From the NCBI GenBank assembly GCA_016779205.1, contig JADHOC010000028.1, forward strand, positions 1 to 50,871: a DNA stretch of 50,871 nucleotides, written 5' to 3'. Every line of letters begins with the position of its first letter. Position 1 is the first letter of the stretch. The DNA comes from Planctomycetota bacterium. GTDB taxonomy: Bacteria; Planctomycetota; UBA1135; GCA-002686595. The position numbers were made by a program, and so were the translations under genes. Under the pieces are notes generated by a model. It did no database searches and was not told where the DNA came from. It saw nothing but the letters and a program-made list of their open reading frames with translations. Positions 17,098 to 24,736 of this stretch are shown here, one piece after another.

Positions 17098-18966
17098 ATG
17101 CAGGTCGTACCCCGCCCCCACACCCGGCGCCGCGGCGCCGCGCTGCTCCTGTCGCTCATCGCCGTCCTCGCGGTGGGCGCCATCAGCGCCACCCTGCGTC
17201 GGGTCCAGACGACGATCGACGGGGACCAGCGCTTCAGCATCGACCGCCGCGCCGCCCTGTACGTGGCCGAGGCGGGGATCGCCGAGGCCACGCTCGCCAT
17301 CAGCCAGGGGAAGAGCGGCGCAATGGCCTCCGAGGAGATCCCCGCCGCGTTCGGTGAGGGGCTCTTCTGGGTGGCGGCCCAGGATCGGCCCGACCGCTCC
17401 ATCGAGCTGCGCTGCACGGCCCAGGTACGCACGGCGGAGTTCGTGCTCAGGAGCATCATCGTCCCCAACCTGAATCCGATCACCAGCCGTGGCTTCTTCG
17501 GAATCGAAGGCGTGGAGATCGGCCAGGGCACGCTCATCGACGCGTTCGACTCCTCCAACGGGAGCTACGACTCCCAGGTGACGGCGACCGCGCCCCATCG
17601 GACCACGGGCCTCGCGGGTCGGCTTGGCACCCTCGGGCAGATCAACCTCGATGGATCGAGCGGGGCCTCCGCTGAGTCGACGACCTTCACCTGGGGCGAG
17701 TGGATCGCCGAGACGCCCACCGACGAGGAGTCCAAGCCAGGAGGCGAGCTCCAGAAGGGCCCGTCCCGGGCCCCCCGTCCCCAGGAGCCGTCCCCTGAGG
17801 CCTCGACCGGGAGCACCGTCACCGAGGTCTCCAGCACGACCGCCACCGCCTCGACGTCGGGCTCCACCCTGATCCACGCCGACGTCGAGGGCTTCGTCCT
17901 CTCCTCCGGCGACGCTGTGGTGAAGGGGGTCATTGACCTCCACCCGCTGGGCTTCATCCCCCCCCCGGTCCTCCGGCCCCGGACGGTCGCCACCCTCAAC
18001 GGCGACCACATGGTCACAGGAGCAGAGGTCGGTCTCGGGTTCGAGTCCAGCGTCGAGGTCGCCGGTGACCTGGTCGTCTCCTCCGGCGCGAGCCTCCGCC
18101 TCAACGGCCCCCTTGTGCTCAGCGCCGAGGCCCTTCGGCTCGAGGCGGGCGCGCAGCTGCTCTTCGACGACTCCGCCGGACCCATCCACGTCTTCCTCGC
18201 GGACGGGATCCAGTCAGGTCCTGACAGCGCGCTGAACTCGCTCGCCCACGAGCAGGGGTCCCAGGGCACGTCCCTCTTCGTCGCGCCCCCGGAGGGGACC
18301 CGCGAGCATGCCACCCTTCCGACCCAGGGGCGGTTCCATGGGATGCTCTACGCGCCGGGCGACCGGGTCGTCGTCCCCGCAGACCTCCGCTGGCTCGGCG
18401 CGATCACGGCGCGCTGGCTCGAGACGGAGCCTGGAGCCCGCCTGAGCTTCGACGCCGCCCTCGCCACAGGGGGCCAGGGGGCAGCGGCGACGCCGCGCAT
18501 CGCCTCCTGGCAGATCGTCCCGGTCGGCGACGGGCTCGCTCGCCGGCTGGCGATCGACCCGAGGACCACCCTCCGACTCCAGGGGATCACGCCTGTTCCC
18601 TCTCCGACGGCGGCCCCAGAGACCGAATGCGAGGTGATCCTGCTCGACGATTCAGGCGAGCCGACCATCTTCACCGGCCACGTGGACGACCTCCCCAGCG
18701 GCTCCGAGCGGTTGATGAGGATGCGCTGGGTCGACACGCGGAACGGGACCTTGCGGCCCTGGCTCCGCCCCACCGGGGCCGACTTCGACGGGACCGTCGA
18801 TGCCTACAGGGAGAAGTTCGATCAGATCCGGGAGTCACTGTCGGCGGCGCAACCCGTGCCCCACCACCTGGATGAGGCCGGTCTCCAGGAGCTCTCCCGT
18901 GAACTCGAGATGGAGATCCTGCTCAAGAAGACGGCGATGATGGACGCGAAGCCCGTGGTCAAGTGA
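17098..18966 (+). CDS. PilX/GspK-like pilus-associated protein with beta-rich body
   Basis: 622 residues. The N-terminus has a basic stretch and then 'GAALLLSLIAVLAVGAISA', a hydrophobic helix lacking the GFTLIE cleavage signal. 'ALYVAEAGIAEATLAI' follows; AEAG after the first helix is typical of PilX and GspK-like proteins. A Thr/Ser/Pro-rich stretch (about 215-260) leads into strand-rich repeats (about 280-460; 'EVAGDLVVSSGASLRLNGPLVLSAEALRL') like those in bactofilin-type or beta-helix segments. It begins 5 bases after the second pilin-like gene and its stop overlaps the next gene. It is probably the large subunit at the tip of a pilus-like or secretion pseudopilus structure; this is inferred. 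Confidence 0.7.
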   Translation: MQVVPRPHTRRRGAALLLSLIAVLAVGAISATLRRVQTTIDGDQRFSIDRRAALYVAEAGIAEATLAISQGKSGAMASEEIPAAFGEGLFWVAAQDRPDRSIELRCTAQVRTAEFVLRSIIVPNLNPITSRGFFGIEGVEIGQGTLIDAFDSSNGSYDSQVTATAPHRTTGLAGRLGTLGQINLDGSSGASAESTTFTWGEWIAETPTDEESKPGGELQKGPSRAPRPQEPSPEASTGSTVTEVSSTTATASTSGSTLIHADVEGFVLSSGDAVVKGVIDLHPLGFIPPPVLRPRTVATLNGDHMVTGAEVGLGFESSVEVAGDLVVSSGASLRLNGPLVLSAEALRLEAGAQLLFDDSAGPIHVFLADGIQSGPDSALNSLAHEQGSQGTSLFVAPPEGTREHATLPTQGRFHGMLYAPGDRVVVPADLRWLGAITARWLETEPGARLSFDAALATGGQGAAATPRIASWQIVPVGDGLARRLAIDPRTTLRLQGITPVPSPTAAPETECEVILLDDSGEPTIFTGHVDDLPSGSERLMRMRWVDTRNGTLRPWLRPTGADFDGTVDAYREKFDQIRESLSAAQPVPHHLDEAGLQELSRELEMEILLKKTAMMDAKPVVK

Positions 18967-20255
18967 TGCGTACGCTGGCAACGCTGATACTGACGGTCAC
19001 GCCCGTCCTCGCCGCTCCTGGAACCCAAGGGGGCCCCGCGTCTCCGCCGGACGAGCTGGCCGCGAGGATCGCCCGGGTCGCGCCGGACGAGCTCACGGCG
19101 GAGGACCTCGCCGTCATCCTCCTGGACGCGAGCCTCGAGGAAGTGACGCGGTGGCTCGAGGGCCTCGACCATGGGCGAGCGCGCGCCAGACGCTCGCCTG
19201 GCCAGGGCGCGGAGATCGCCCGGGTTCGACGCCGGGCAGAGGAGGTCCCGGGCGTGCTCCAGGGGCTCCTCTCTGAGCCCACCATCCCCTCCGAGGCCCA
19301 CGCCCATGCCCTCGCCCTGGGCGTTGAGATCCTCCGGTCAAGGAGGAGCCCGGGGGCCTTCAGGGAGCTCGCCGGGCTGGTCGCGATGGCGACCGGCATC
19401 GCGCCGGGCCGAGCGGGAGAGGCGCCCGAGCGCCTGAAGCGCTCCATCGCGGACGCCACGTCCCTACGGCTGTACAGGTTCCCCGACCTGGAGGGCCTCT
19501 ACCGACAGGCGCCCGACCCGCTCAGGCGGCCCATCATCGACGGGGTGGCCGCAGGGGCCGACCCTGACTTCTCGGCGGGTACGCTGACCCGCCTCCTGGG
19601 CTCGGTGCCCCCCAGTGACCCTTCGGTCCTCAATCGGATCCACCTGGCGCTCCAGCGAGGGCCGACGGGGCCCGCCCCGGAGATCGCGGACCGCGTGGCG
19701 GCGTATCTCGATGACCCGCGCCCCTTCGCCCGTCACGAGGCCGCCGCCTGCCTCGCGAGAATCGGTGAACGCGCCCATGTCCGCCCGCTCATCCAGCGCC
19801 TCCGCGACGCGGACGCCACGGTGGTCAATGCAGCGCACACCGCCCTCCGCCGGTTGACCGGCATGACCCTCCCACCCGACGCCCGGCGCTGGAACCAGTG
19901 GTTCGACGACCAGCTCGCCTGGTGGGACGCGGAGGGCCAAGCCCAGCTGGACGACCTCGTCTTCGCCCCTCGGTCCGGTCAGCTCGACATCCTGAGGGAC
20001 ATCTGCACCAAGCGGCTCTTCCATGCGGAGATCGCGGTCCGCGTCGAGGACCTCCTGCATGGGGGCGACGGCCCTACCCTCTGCCTCGCCTTGAGCGCGC
20101 TGGGCACGCTGCGCTCGCCCTCCGCCCTGCTCCTCGTGCGATCCTACGTCGGGCACCCCGACCCCGCCGTGCACAAGGCCGCCCTGGCCGCCTTGCGGTC
20201 CTACCAGCAAGCCCAGGGGTGCCTCCGCCCCCACCCCGCCGGCAAGCCCAGGTAG
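18966..20255 (+). CDS. Secreted HEAT-repeat protein
   Basis: 429 residues with a signal peptide ('MRTLATLILTVTPVLAAPG'). Helical repeat pairs of HEAT type lie mainly at about 230-300 ('ARHEAAACLARIGERAHV', 'VVNAAHTALRRLTG') and again near the C-terminus ('VHKAALAALRSYQQ'). A Trp-rich 'RRWNQWFDDQLAWW' follows the first block; such a W-x-x-W segment after HEAT repeats is common in planctomycete secreted proteins. The ATG at 18966 overlaps the preceding stop (TGATG); a GTG one codon earlier is an alternative. It is probably a scaffold or adaptor for the pilin-like complex encoded upstream; no enzymatic motif was seen. Confidence 0.72.
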   Translation: MRTLATLILTVTPVLAAPGTQGGPASPPDELAARIARVAPDELTAEDLAVILLDASLEEVTRWLEGLDHGRARARRSPGQGAEIARVRRRAEEVPGVLQGLLSEPTIPSEAHAHALALGVEILRSRRSPGAFRELAGLVAMATGIAPGRAGEAPERLKRSIADATSLRLYRFPDLEGLYRQAPDPLRRPIIDGVAAGADPDFSAGTLTRLLGSVPPSDPSVLNRIHLALQRGPTGPAPEIADRVAAYLDDPRPFARHEAAACLARIGERAHVRPLIQRLRDADATVVNAAHTALRRLTGMTLPPDARRWNQWFDDQLAWWDAEGQAQLDDLVFAPRSGQLDILRDICTKRLFHAEIAVRVEDLLHGGDGPTLCLALSALGTLRSPSALLLVRSYVGHPDPAVHKAALAALRSYQQAQGCLRPHPAGKPR

Positions 20256-20312
20256 GAGGCCCCTTCGCCGCCTGCGCCGTCCCCCCTTGAGCACCTCCAG
20301 GGGAGCCCGATG

Positions 20313-20334
20313 GGACCCCCATGGACGGGGGTCC
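20313..20334. terminator. Candidate hairpin after the pilin-like cluster
   Basis: GGACCCCC (20313-20320) pairs with GGGGGTCC (20327-20334), an 8-bp perfect stem with a 6-base loop. It lies in the 155-base gap between the HEAT-repeat gene and the HAMP-domain gene. No T tract follows, so termination would have to be weak or Rho-assisted. Confidence 0.4.
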
Positions 20335-20410
20335 GGGATGCCCAGATCGCCTCAAGGTGGGTTCTCCCGACTTCCGATCCAAGCCGAAGGGGGCCGCCCC
20401 CCCACTTCCC

Positions 20411-20887
20411 ATGGCCCAGCGATTCAGACGACGGCGCAAGCTCATCAGGCCCGGACTCCAGCTCAGGCTGAGCGCCAAGTTCGTTGGCCTCATCGCCCTC
20501 ATGCTGGGGCTCCAGTTCGTGCTCCTGGACGCGCTGATCGGAGAGACCGCCGCCGCGACCTCGGACGGGGCGGCCCCCATGAGCGACCAGATGTGGTCGG
20601 TCGGGGTCCAGCTCCTGGGCTGGTCGGCGGTGGTATTCCTCCCCCTCACGCTGCTCGTGGGCGTCATCGCGAGCTTCCGCTTCGCCGGGCCGCTCTACCG
20701 GTTCGACGTCTTCCTCAAGGCCGTCGCCGCCGGCGAACAGCCCGAGGACATCCGCCTGCGCTCGGGAGATGAGCTGAAGGAGCTGGCCACCCTCCTCAAC
20801 GAGGCGACGCGCCCGCTCCGGGAGGACTCCCAGGCCACCAACTCCCCTGAATTGGGCCGAGGAGGCGAGCGCCAGGCAGCCGCCTGA
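20411..20887 (+). CDS. Two-helix HAMP-domain membrane protein without an output domain
   Basis: 158 residues. Basic N-terminus, first transmembrane helix at about 22-42 ('FVGLIALMLGLQFVLLDA'), a short periplasmic loop of about 25 residues, second helix at about 75-97 ('LLGWSAVVFLPLTLLVGVIAS'), then a HAMP domain (about 98-145; 'FRFAGPLYRFDVFLKAV' and 'DELKELATLLNEA'). The chain ends soon after, with no kinase, cyclase or MCP domain. It lies 11 bases before a sensor kinase gene and is almost certainly co-transcribed with it, so it may act as a small signal-coupling subunit. The ATG at 20411 is the first that gives a normal membrane N-terminus. Confidence 0.75.
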   Translation: MAQRFRRRRKLIRPGLQLRLSAKFVGLIALMLGLQFVLLDALIGETAAATSDGAAPMSDQMWSVGVQLLGWSAVVFLPLTLLVGVIASFRFAGPLYRFDVFLKAVAAGEQPEDIRLRSGDELKELATLLNEATRPLREDSQATNSPELGRGGERQAAA

Positions 20888-20898
20888 GCGCCCAGACG

Positions 20899-22824
20899 AT
20901 GTCCCTCAAGGTCAAGGTCGCCTCGATCATCTCCGCGCTGATCGTGATCGTGTCCGTGATCGGGGGCGTCGTTGAATACGCTGTCTTCTCCGGCGCCTTC
21001 GAGGAGCTGGAGCAGGAGCAGGCGGTCCAACACCTCGACGAGGTCACCCGCGCCTTCGAGACCGAGATCCGTGACCTGGAACGGATCTCCCGCTGGTACG
21101 CGGCGGCGCCGCCCGCCTCGAGCGCCGCCTCGGCGAGCTCCGAGAGCCTCGTCGCGCAGGAACTCGACCTGCTGCTCCTCTGCGACGCTGCCGGGGTGGT
21201 CCGTCACAGGGTCCTGCTGGACCCGGCCACGCGCACGCCGATCACGCTCGACGAATTCCCGGAGACCCTGAGCCCGCAGCACCCGGCGCTGGCGTGGAGC
21301 AACCCGATGCTTCGTCTCGAGGGCCAGCAATCCAGCGGTATCCTCCCGACCTCCAGGGGGCCGATCTGTATCGCCGCGGCGACGCTGCCGGCCACCACCT
21401 CCACCGGAGGCGATGGCCCGGGCGGCTTCGTCCTGGCCGGCAGGTTCGTCTTCGACACCGCCAGGGACCGCATTCAGGCGGCGACAGGTCAGTCCTTCGA
21501 CCTCTGGCAGCTCGAGGGCGGGCCGCCGATGCCGGAGGCCGTCGCGGCCCACGTGGATGAGATCACGAGCACGGCTGCCCCCGTCCTCGACGACCGTGAG
21601 GACTCCGAGGCGGTCGTCGCCTACTCCGCCCTCGACGACATGCGGCACCAGCCCATCATCGTCGTGCGGGCCAAGGCCGAGCGGAGGATCTCGAAGACGG
21701 GCTCCACCGCGATGGCGTCGGGCGCCATCCTCGACGCGACGATGGGCTTCTTCGTCCTCCTCTGCCTGATCCTGATCCTCAATCAGATCGTCCTGCGCCC
21801 GATCAAGGAGCTGACCGAACACACGCGGAGGACCGGCGCCGACGAGAACTTCCGCGCGCGGCTGGGCTCGGACCGACAGGACGAATTCGGGGCCCTGGGC
21901 CGCGGCTTCGACCAGATGATGAGCCGCCTCGAGAAGGCCCGTGGAGAGCTCCTGGAGACGGCCCGAACGGCGGGCAAGAGCGAGCTTGCCACCGGCATCC
22001 TCCACAACGTGGGCAACGTCCTGAACAGCGTCAACATCTCCGCGTCCCTCGTCGGTCAGCGGCTCGATGACCTGTGCATCGGTGACCTGGAGCGACTCGC
22101 GGACGTGCTGAGCCAGCACTCGGCCGACCTCTCCACGTTCCTCACCGAGGATCCCCGCGGGAAGCACATCGAGCCCTTCCTCGGCGCCCTCGTCGGGCAG
22201 CTCAAGGAGGAGCGCGCGTCCATCCGCGACGAGGTCCAGTCGCTGACGGACGGCATCGAGCACATCTGCGAGCTGATCAAGAGCCAGCAGGGGATCGCCA
22301 AGAAGACCAGCCTGCTCGAGTACACCAACCTCGCGGAGCGCTTCGATGAGGCGCTCATGATCACCCAGAAGGCCCAGGGCGAGAGCTCGCAGCTCGTGGT
22401 GATCAAGCGGTACGAGCAGCTCCCCGAGATCGAGATCGACAAGCACCGCCTGCTCGAGATCCTCGTCAACCTGATCCAGAACGCCCGCCAGGCCACGAGC
22501 GGTCCGAGCCAGGAAGTCCTGCTCGAGCTGCGGCAGGCGGAGAACGGGATGATCGCCCTCTCCGTGGCCGACAACGGCTGCGGGATCGCGAAGGAGGACC
22601 TCATCCGGATCTTCTCCATGGGCTACACCACGCGGGACGACGGGCACGGGTTCGGGCTCCACTCATGCGCCAACGTGGCCAAGGAGATGGGCGGCAGCCT
22701 CCGGGTCGAGAGCGACGGCGTGGGCCGTGGCGCTTGCTTCACCCTCGAGGTCCCCGAGACCCCGCCGGGGCGCTCCAAGGAGGCCTCGGCCGCCAGCTCG
22801 AGCCAGCAAGGGGGTGCCGCGTGA
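20899..22824 (+). CDS. CHASE4-type sensor histidine kinase
   Basis: 641 residues. Transmembrane helix 1 is at about 8-28 and helix 2 at about 275-300. Between them a periplasmic region of about 240 residues starts with the heptad-like 'EVTRAFETEIRDLERISRWYA', as CHASE4 sensor domains do. HAMP follows ('LRPIKELTEHTRR', 'DEFGALGRGFDQMM'), then the phospho-acceptor H369 in 'ATGILHNVGNVLNSV', and an ATPase domain with the N box 'NLIQNARQA', G1 'DNGCGI' and G2 'GHGFGLHS'. The H-box 'LHNVGN' belongs to a recognised atypical HisKA group. It should autophosphorylate and pass phosphate to a receiver, the obvious candidate being the D92 receiver of the overlapping gene downstream. Confidence 0.9.
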   Translation: MSLKVKVASIISALIVIVSVIGGVVEYAVFSGAFEELEQEQAVQHLDEVTRAFETEIRDLERISRWYAAAPPASSAASASSESLVAQELDLLLLCDAAGVVRHRVLLDPATRTPITLDEFPETLSPQHPALAWSNPMLRLEGQQSSGILPTSRGPICIAAATLPATTSTGGDGPGGFVLAGRFVFDTARDRIQAATGQSFDLWQLEGGPPMPEAVAAHVDEITSTAAPVLDDREDSEAVVAYSALDDMRHQPIIVVRAKAERRISKTGSTAMASGAILDATMGFFVLLCLILILNQIVLRPIKELTEHTRRTGADENFRARLGSDRQDEFGALGRGFDQMMSRLEKARGELLETARTAGKSELATGILHNVGNVLNSVNISASLVGQRLDDLCIGDLERLADVLSQHSADLSTFLTEDPRGKHIEPFLGALVGQLKEERASIRDEVQSLTDGIEHICELIKSQQGIAKKTSLLEYTNLAERFDEALMITQKAQGESSQLVVIKRYEQLPEIEIDKHRLLEILVNLIQNARQATSGPSQEVLLELRQAENGMIALSVADNGCGIAKEDLIRIFSMGYTTRDDGHGFGLHSCANVAKEMGGSLRVESDGVGRGACFTLEVPETPPGRSKEASAASSSQQGGAA

Positions 22825-24125
22825 ACCGCCGCATCCTGATCGTGGATGACACCAAGGGTATCCACGACGACTTCAAGAAGATCCTCGCCAGCGGCAGCAC
22901 CGTCGCCAGCGGGCTCGCCTCCGCCCGTGCGGCCTTCTTCGGTGAGACGTCCCCCGCGCCCGATGGTGGCTCCGCCGGTCACGCCTCGGCCGTGGAGGAC
23001 TACGATCTGACCTGCTGCTTCCAGGGGCTCGACGCGCTCGAGCTGGCGCGGTCGAGCGTCGAGGAAGGCAACCCCTTCGCGATCGCGTTCGTGGACGTGC
23101 GGATGCCGCCGGGCATCGACGGCGTCCAGACCATCAAGAGGCTCTGGGAGATCGACCCGAACATCCAGTGCGTCATCTGCTCGGCGTTCTCGGACTACTC
23201 GTGGCCGCAGATGATCAACGAGCTCGGTCACACCGACAAACTGCTGATCCTCAAGAAGCCCTTCGACCCCACCGAGATCTGCCAGATCGCCAGCGCCTTC
23301 ACGGAGAAGTGGAACGCGGCTCACCGGGAGCAGAAGGCGATCCAGCTCATCTCCCAGAAGGAGATCGAGGCCCGGGCGTATGCCTCCTCGCTCGAGACCC
23401 TGAACAAGGCGCTCGCCACCGCCAAGGCCAGCGCGGACCGCACGTCAGCGATGAAGTCCGACTTCATCATGCGCCTCACCACCGAGATGAGCACGCACCT
23501 GAACGCGATCCTCGACCGCCTGATCGAGAGCGACCAGGTCACCGGGCTGGATGACGCCCTCGACCGAAGCCAACGGCTGCTGGGGATGATCAACAAGGTC
23601 ATCGACTTCACCCAGGTCGAGCTCGGCTCCCTGATTCTCGCTGACCAGCAGTGCGACCTGCGGGGGGTCCTCGCCGACATCAGCGAGCGCTACGCCCCGA
23701 TCGCCGAAGAGAAGGGCCTGGACCTTCGCTTGGAGGTCGCACAGGCGGTCCCGGACGTCATCCTCACCGACCCGCACCGGCTCATCCAGATCCTCAGCTA
23801 CCTCGTGGAGAACGCCGTCCAGTACACCGACACCGGCTTCGTCGCTGTCCGGCTGCTGCGCGAGCCCACCGGGTGCTGGGACACGGTCCGCCTCCGCTTC
23901 GAGGTCGAGGACACCGGCTGCGGCGTCGACGGAGACCTGTCGGGCAAGATCTTCGAGCCGTTTGCGGCGAGCGCCGATGGGCGCTTCATGGACGGGAGCG
24001 GCCTGGGCCTGACGGTGGCCACCCGGGTCGCCCGGCTCATGGGCGGCGAGGTGAGCTTCGCCTCGACGACGGGGGTGGGCACGACGTTCACCCTCGAGCT
24101 CGAGGTCAAGACGGCGAACAACTGA
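22821..24125 (+). CDS. Receiver / histidine-kinase-like hybrid with degenerate H-box
   Basis: 434 residues. The receiver domain (about 4-165) has the acidic pair D9/D10, phospho-acceptor D92 in 'FVDVRMP', a Ser at 121 and K146 in 'LKKPF', so it looks functional. It carries an insertion of about 35 residues after helix 1. A coiled coil (about 170-210) leads to a HisKA-like segment 'KSDFIMRLTTEMSTHLNAI', where the residue aligned with the phospho-acceptor His of SHELRTPLNAI is T221 and the conserved Pro is H226. The ATPase domain is intact ('ENAVQYTD', 'DTGCGV', 'GSGLGLTV'). It may therefore be a pseudokinase output or may use H226 instead. GTG start at 22821, overlapping the kinase stop (GTGA). 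The family with the SDYSW and LILKKPFD receiver motifs often sits next to CHASE4-type kinases. Confidence 0.85.
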   Translation: MNRRILIVDDTKGIHDDFKKILASGSTVASGLASARAAFFGETSPAPDGGSAGHASAVEDYDLTCCFQGLDALELARSSVEEGNPFAIAFVDVRMPPGIDGVQTIKRLWEIDPNIQCVICSAFSDYSWPQMINELGHTDKLLILKKPFDPTEICQIASAFTEKWNAAHREQKAIQLISQKEIEARAYASSLETLNKALATAKASADRTSAMKSDFIMRLTTEMSTHLNAILDRLIESDQVTGLDDALDRSQRLLGMINKVIDFTQVELGSLILADQQCDLRGVLADISERYAPIAEEKGLDLRLEVAQAVPDVILTDPHRLIQILSYLVENAVQYTDTGFVAVRLLREPTGCWDTVRLRFEVEDTGCGVDGDLSGKIFEPFAASADGRFMDGSGLGLTVATRVARLMGGEVSFASTTGVGTTFTLELEVKTANN

Positions 24126-24150
24126 GCGTGCGGAGCTCGCCGGTCCCGGG

Positions 24151-24156
24151 TACCCT
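24151..24156 (+). promoter_or_regulatory. TACCCT -10-like element before the DUF3592 gene
   Basis: TACCCT lies 18 bases upstream of the GTG at 24175, inside GGTACCCTGCCG (24149-24160). The same 12-mer occurs at 28839-28850, directly before the start of the 1033-residue fusion gene. No -35 box is evident. Confidence 0.35.
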
Positions 24157-24174
24157 GCCGGCCGAGGTCCCACC

Positions 24175-24621
24175 GTGCTCTCCTTCCGCCACCCCATCGA
24201 CGCAGTCTTCATCGCCATCGGCGCGATACTCGCCGCCCTGGCCGTCGTGCAGTGGCGCGACAGCGACGACTTCGCGGACCACGCTCGACAGGTGACGGCC
24301 ACCGTCGCGAGCCTCCGGGAGACGAAGAAGCAGCTCCTCGACGCGGCCCCGGAGACCTACGCCAAGGTCGAGTTCTCCACCGGCACCGGCGACATCGTGC
24401 GGACCGAGCTCCCCGACCCCTTCCGCTCCAGCGCCGCTCCCCCCCCGGCGGTGGGGAGCTCGCTGACCATCTGGTACGACCCCCGGGAGCCGGCGACGGC
24501 GAGGCTCCATCGGGGCGCCGGTCGCGAGGGTGTTTTCGTCCTCCTCGCCCTCGCCGTCGGCGCGCTCTTCGCGCCGGCGATCCTGCGGCGCAGCCTCAGC
24601 GGGTCGGCGGGCGGCGGCTGA
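24175..24621 (+). CDS. DUF3592-like membrane protein
   Basis: 148 residues. One transmembrane helix lies at about 9-26 ('AVFIAIGAILAALAVVQW') and another at about 120-138 ('VFVLLALAVGALFAPAIL'). Between them is an extracytoplasmic beta-rich domain with 'TATVASLRETKKQ' and 'VGSSLTIWYDPREPATARL'. The closing 'vxVxYdPxnP' motif is the signature of DUF3592 proteins, of unknown function. The GTG start at 24175 places helix 1 at the N-terminus. It is 49 bases after the hybrid kinase gene and convergent with the transglutaminase operon. Confidence 0.75.
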   Translation: MLSFRHPIDAVFIAIGAILAALAVVQWRDSDDFADHARQVTATVASLRETKKQLLDAAPETYAKVEFSTGTGDIVRTELPDPFRSSAAPPPAVGSSLTIWYDPREPATARLHRGAGREGVFVLLALAVGALFAPAILRRSLSGSAGGG

Positions 24622-24635
24622 GGCGCCCCCGCTCC

Positions 24636-24654
24636 GGCGTCGCGTGACGACGCC
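24636..24654. terminator. Weak hairpin between convergent operons
   Basis: GGCGTCG (24636-24642) pairs with CGACGCC (24648-24654), a 7-bp stem and 5-base loop, 15 bases after the DUF3592 stop. No T tract follows on either strand. It lies between the convergent DUF3592 and transglutaminase genes, where a terminator is expected. Confidence 0.35.
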
Positions 24655-24736
24655 AGCTGAGCTTGCTCGCTCGCGCCTGGAGAGGGCCACCGGGGACGTC
24701 AGCCGGCGGTGACCAGCGGGACATCGGGCGACCTCT

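Noticed and set aside
17093..17473. Alternative frame from the ATG at 17093 before the PilX-like gene
   Set aside because: Arg/Ser/Pro-rich shadow; the ATG 5 bases later gives a hydrophobic helix and the AEAG motif.
20695..22662. 655-residue open frame opposite the sensor kinase
   Set aside because: Antisense shadow. HAMP, H-box and ATPase motifs lie on the plus strand.
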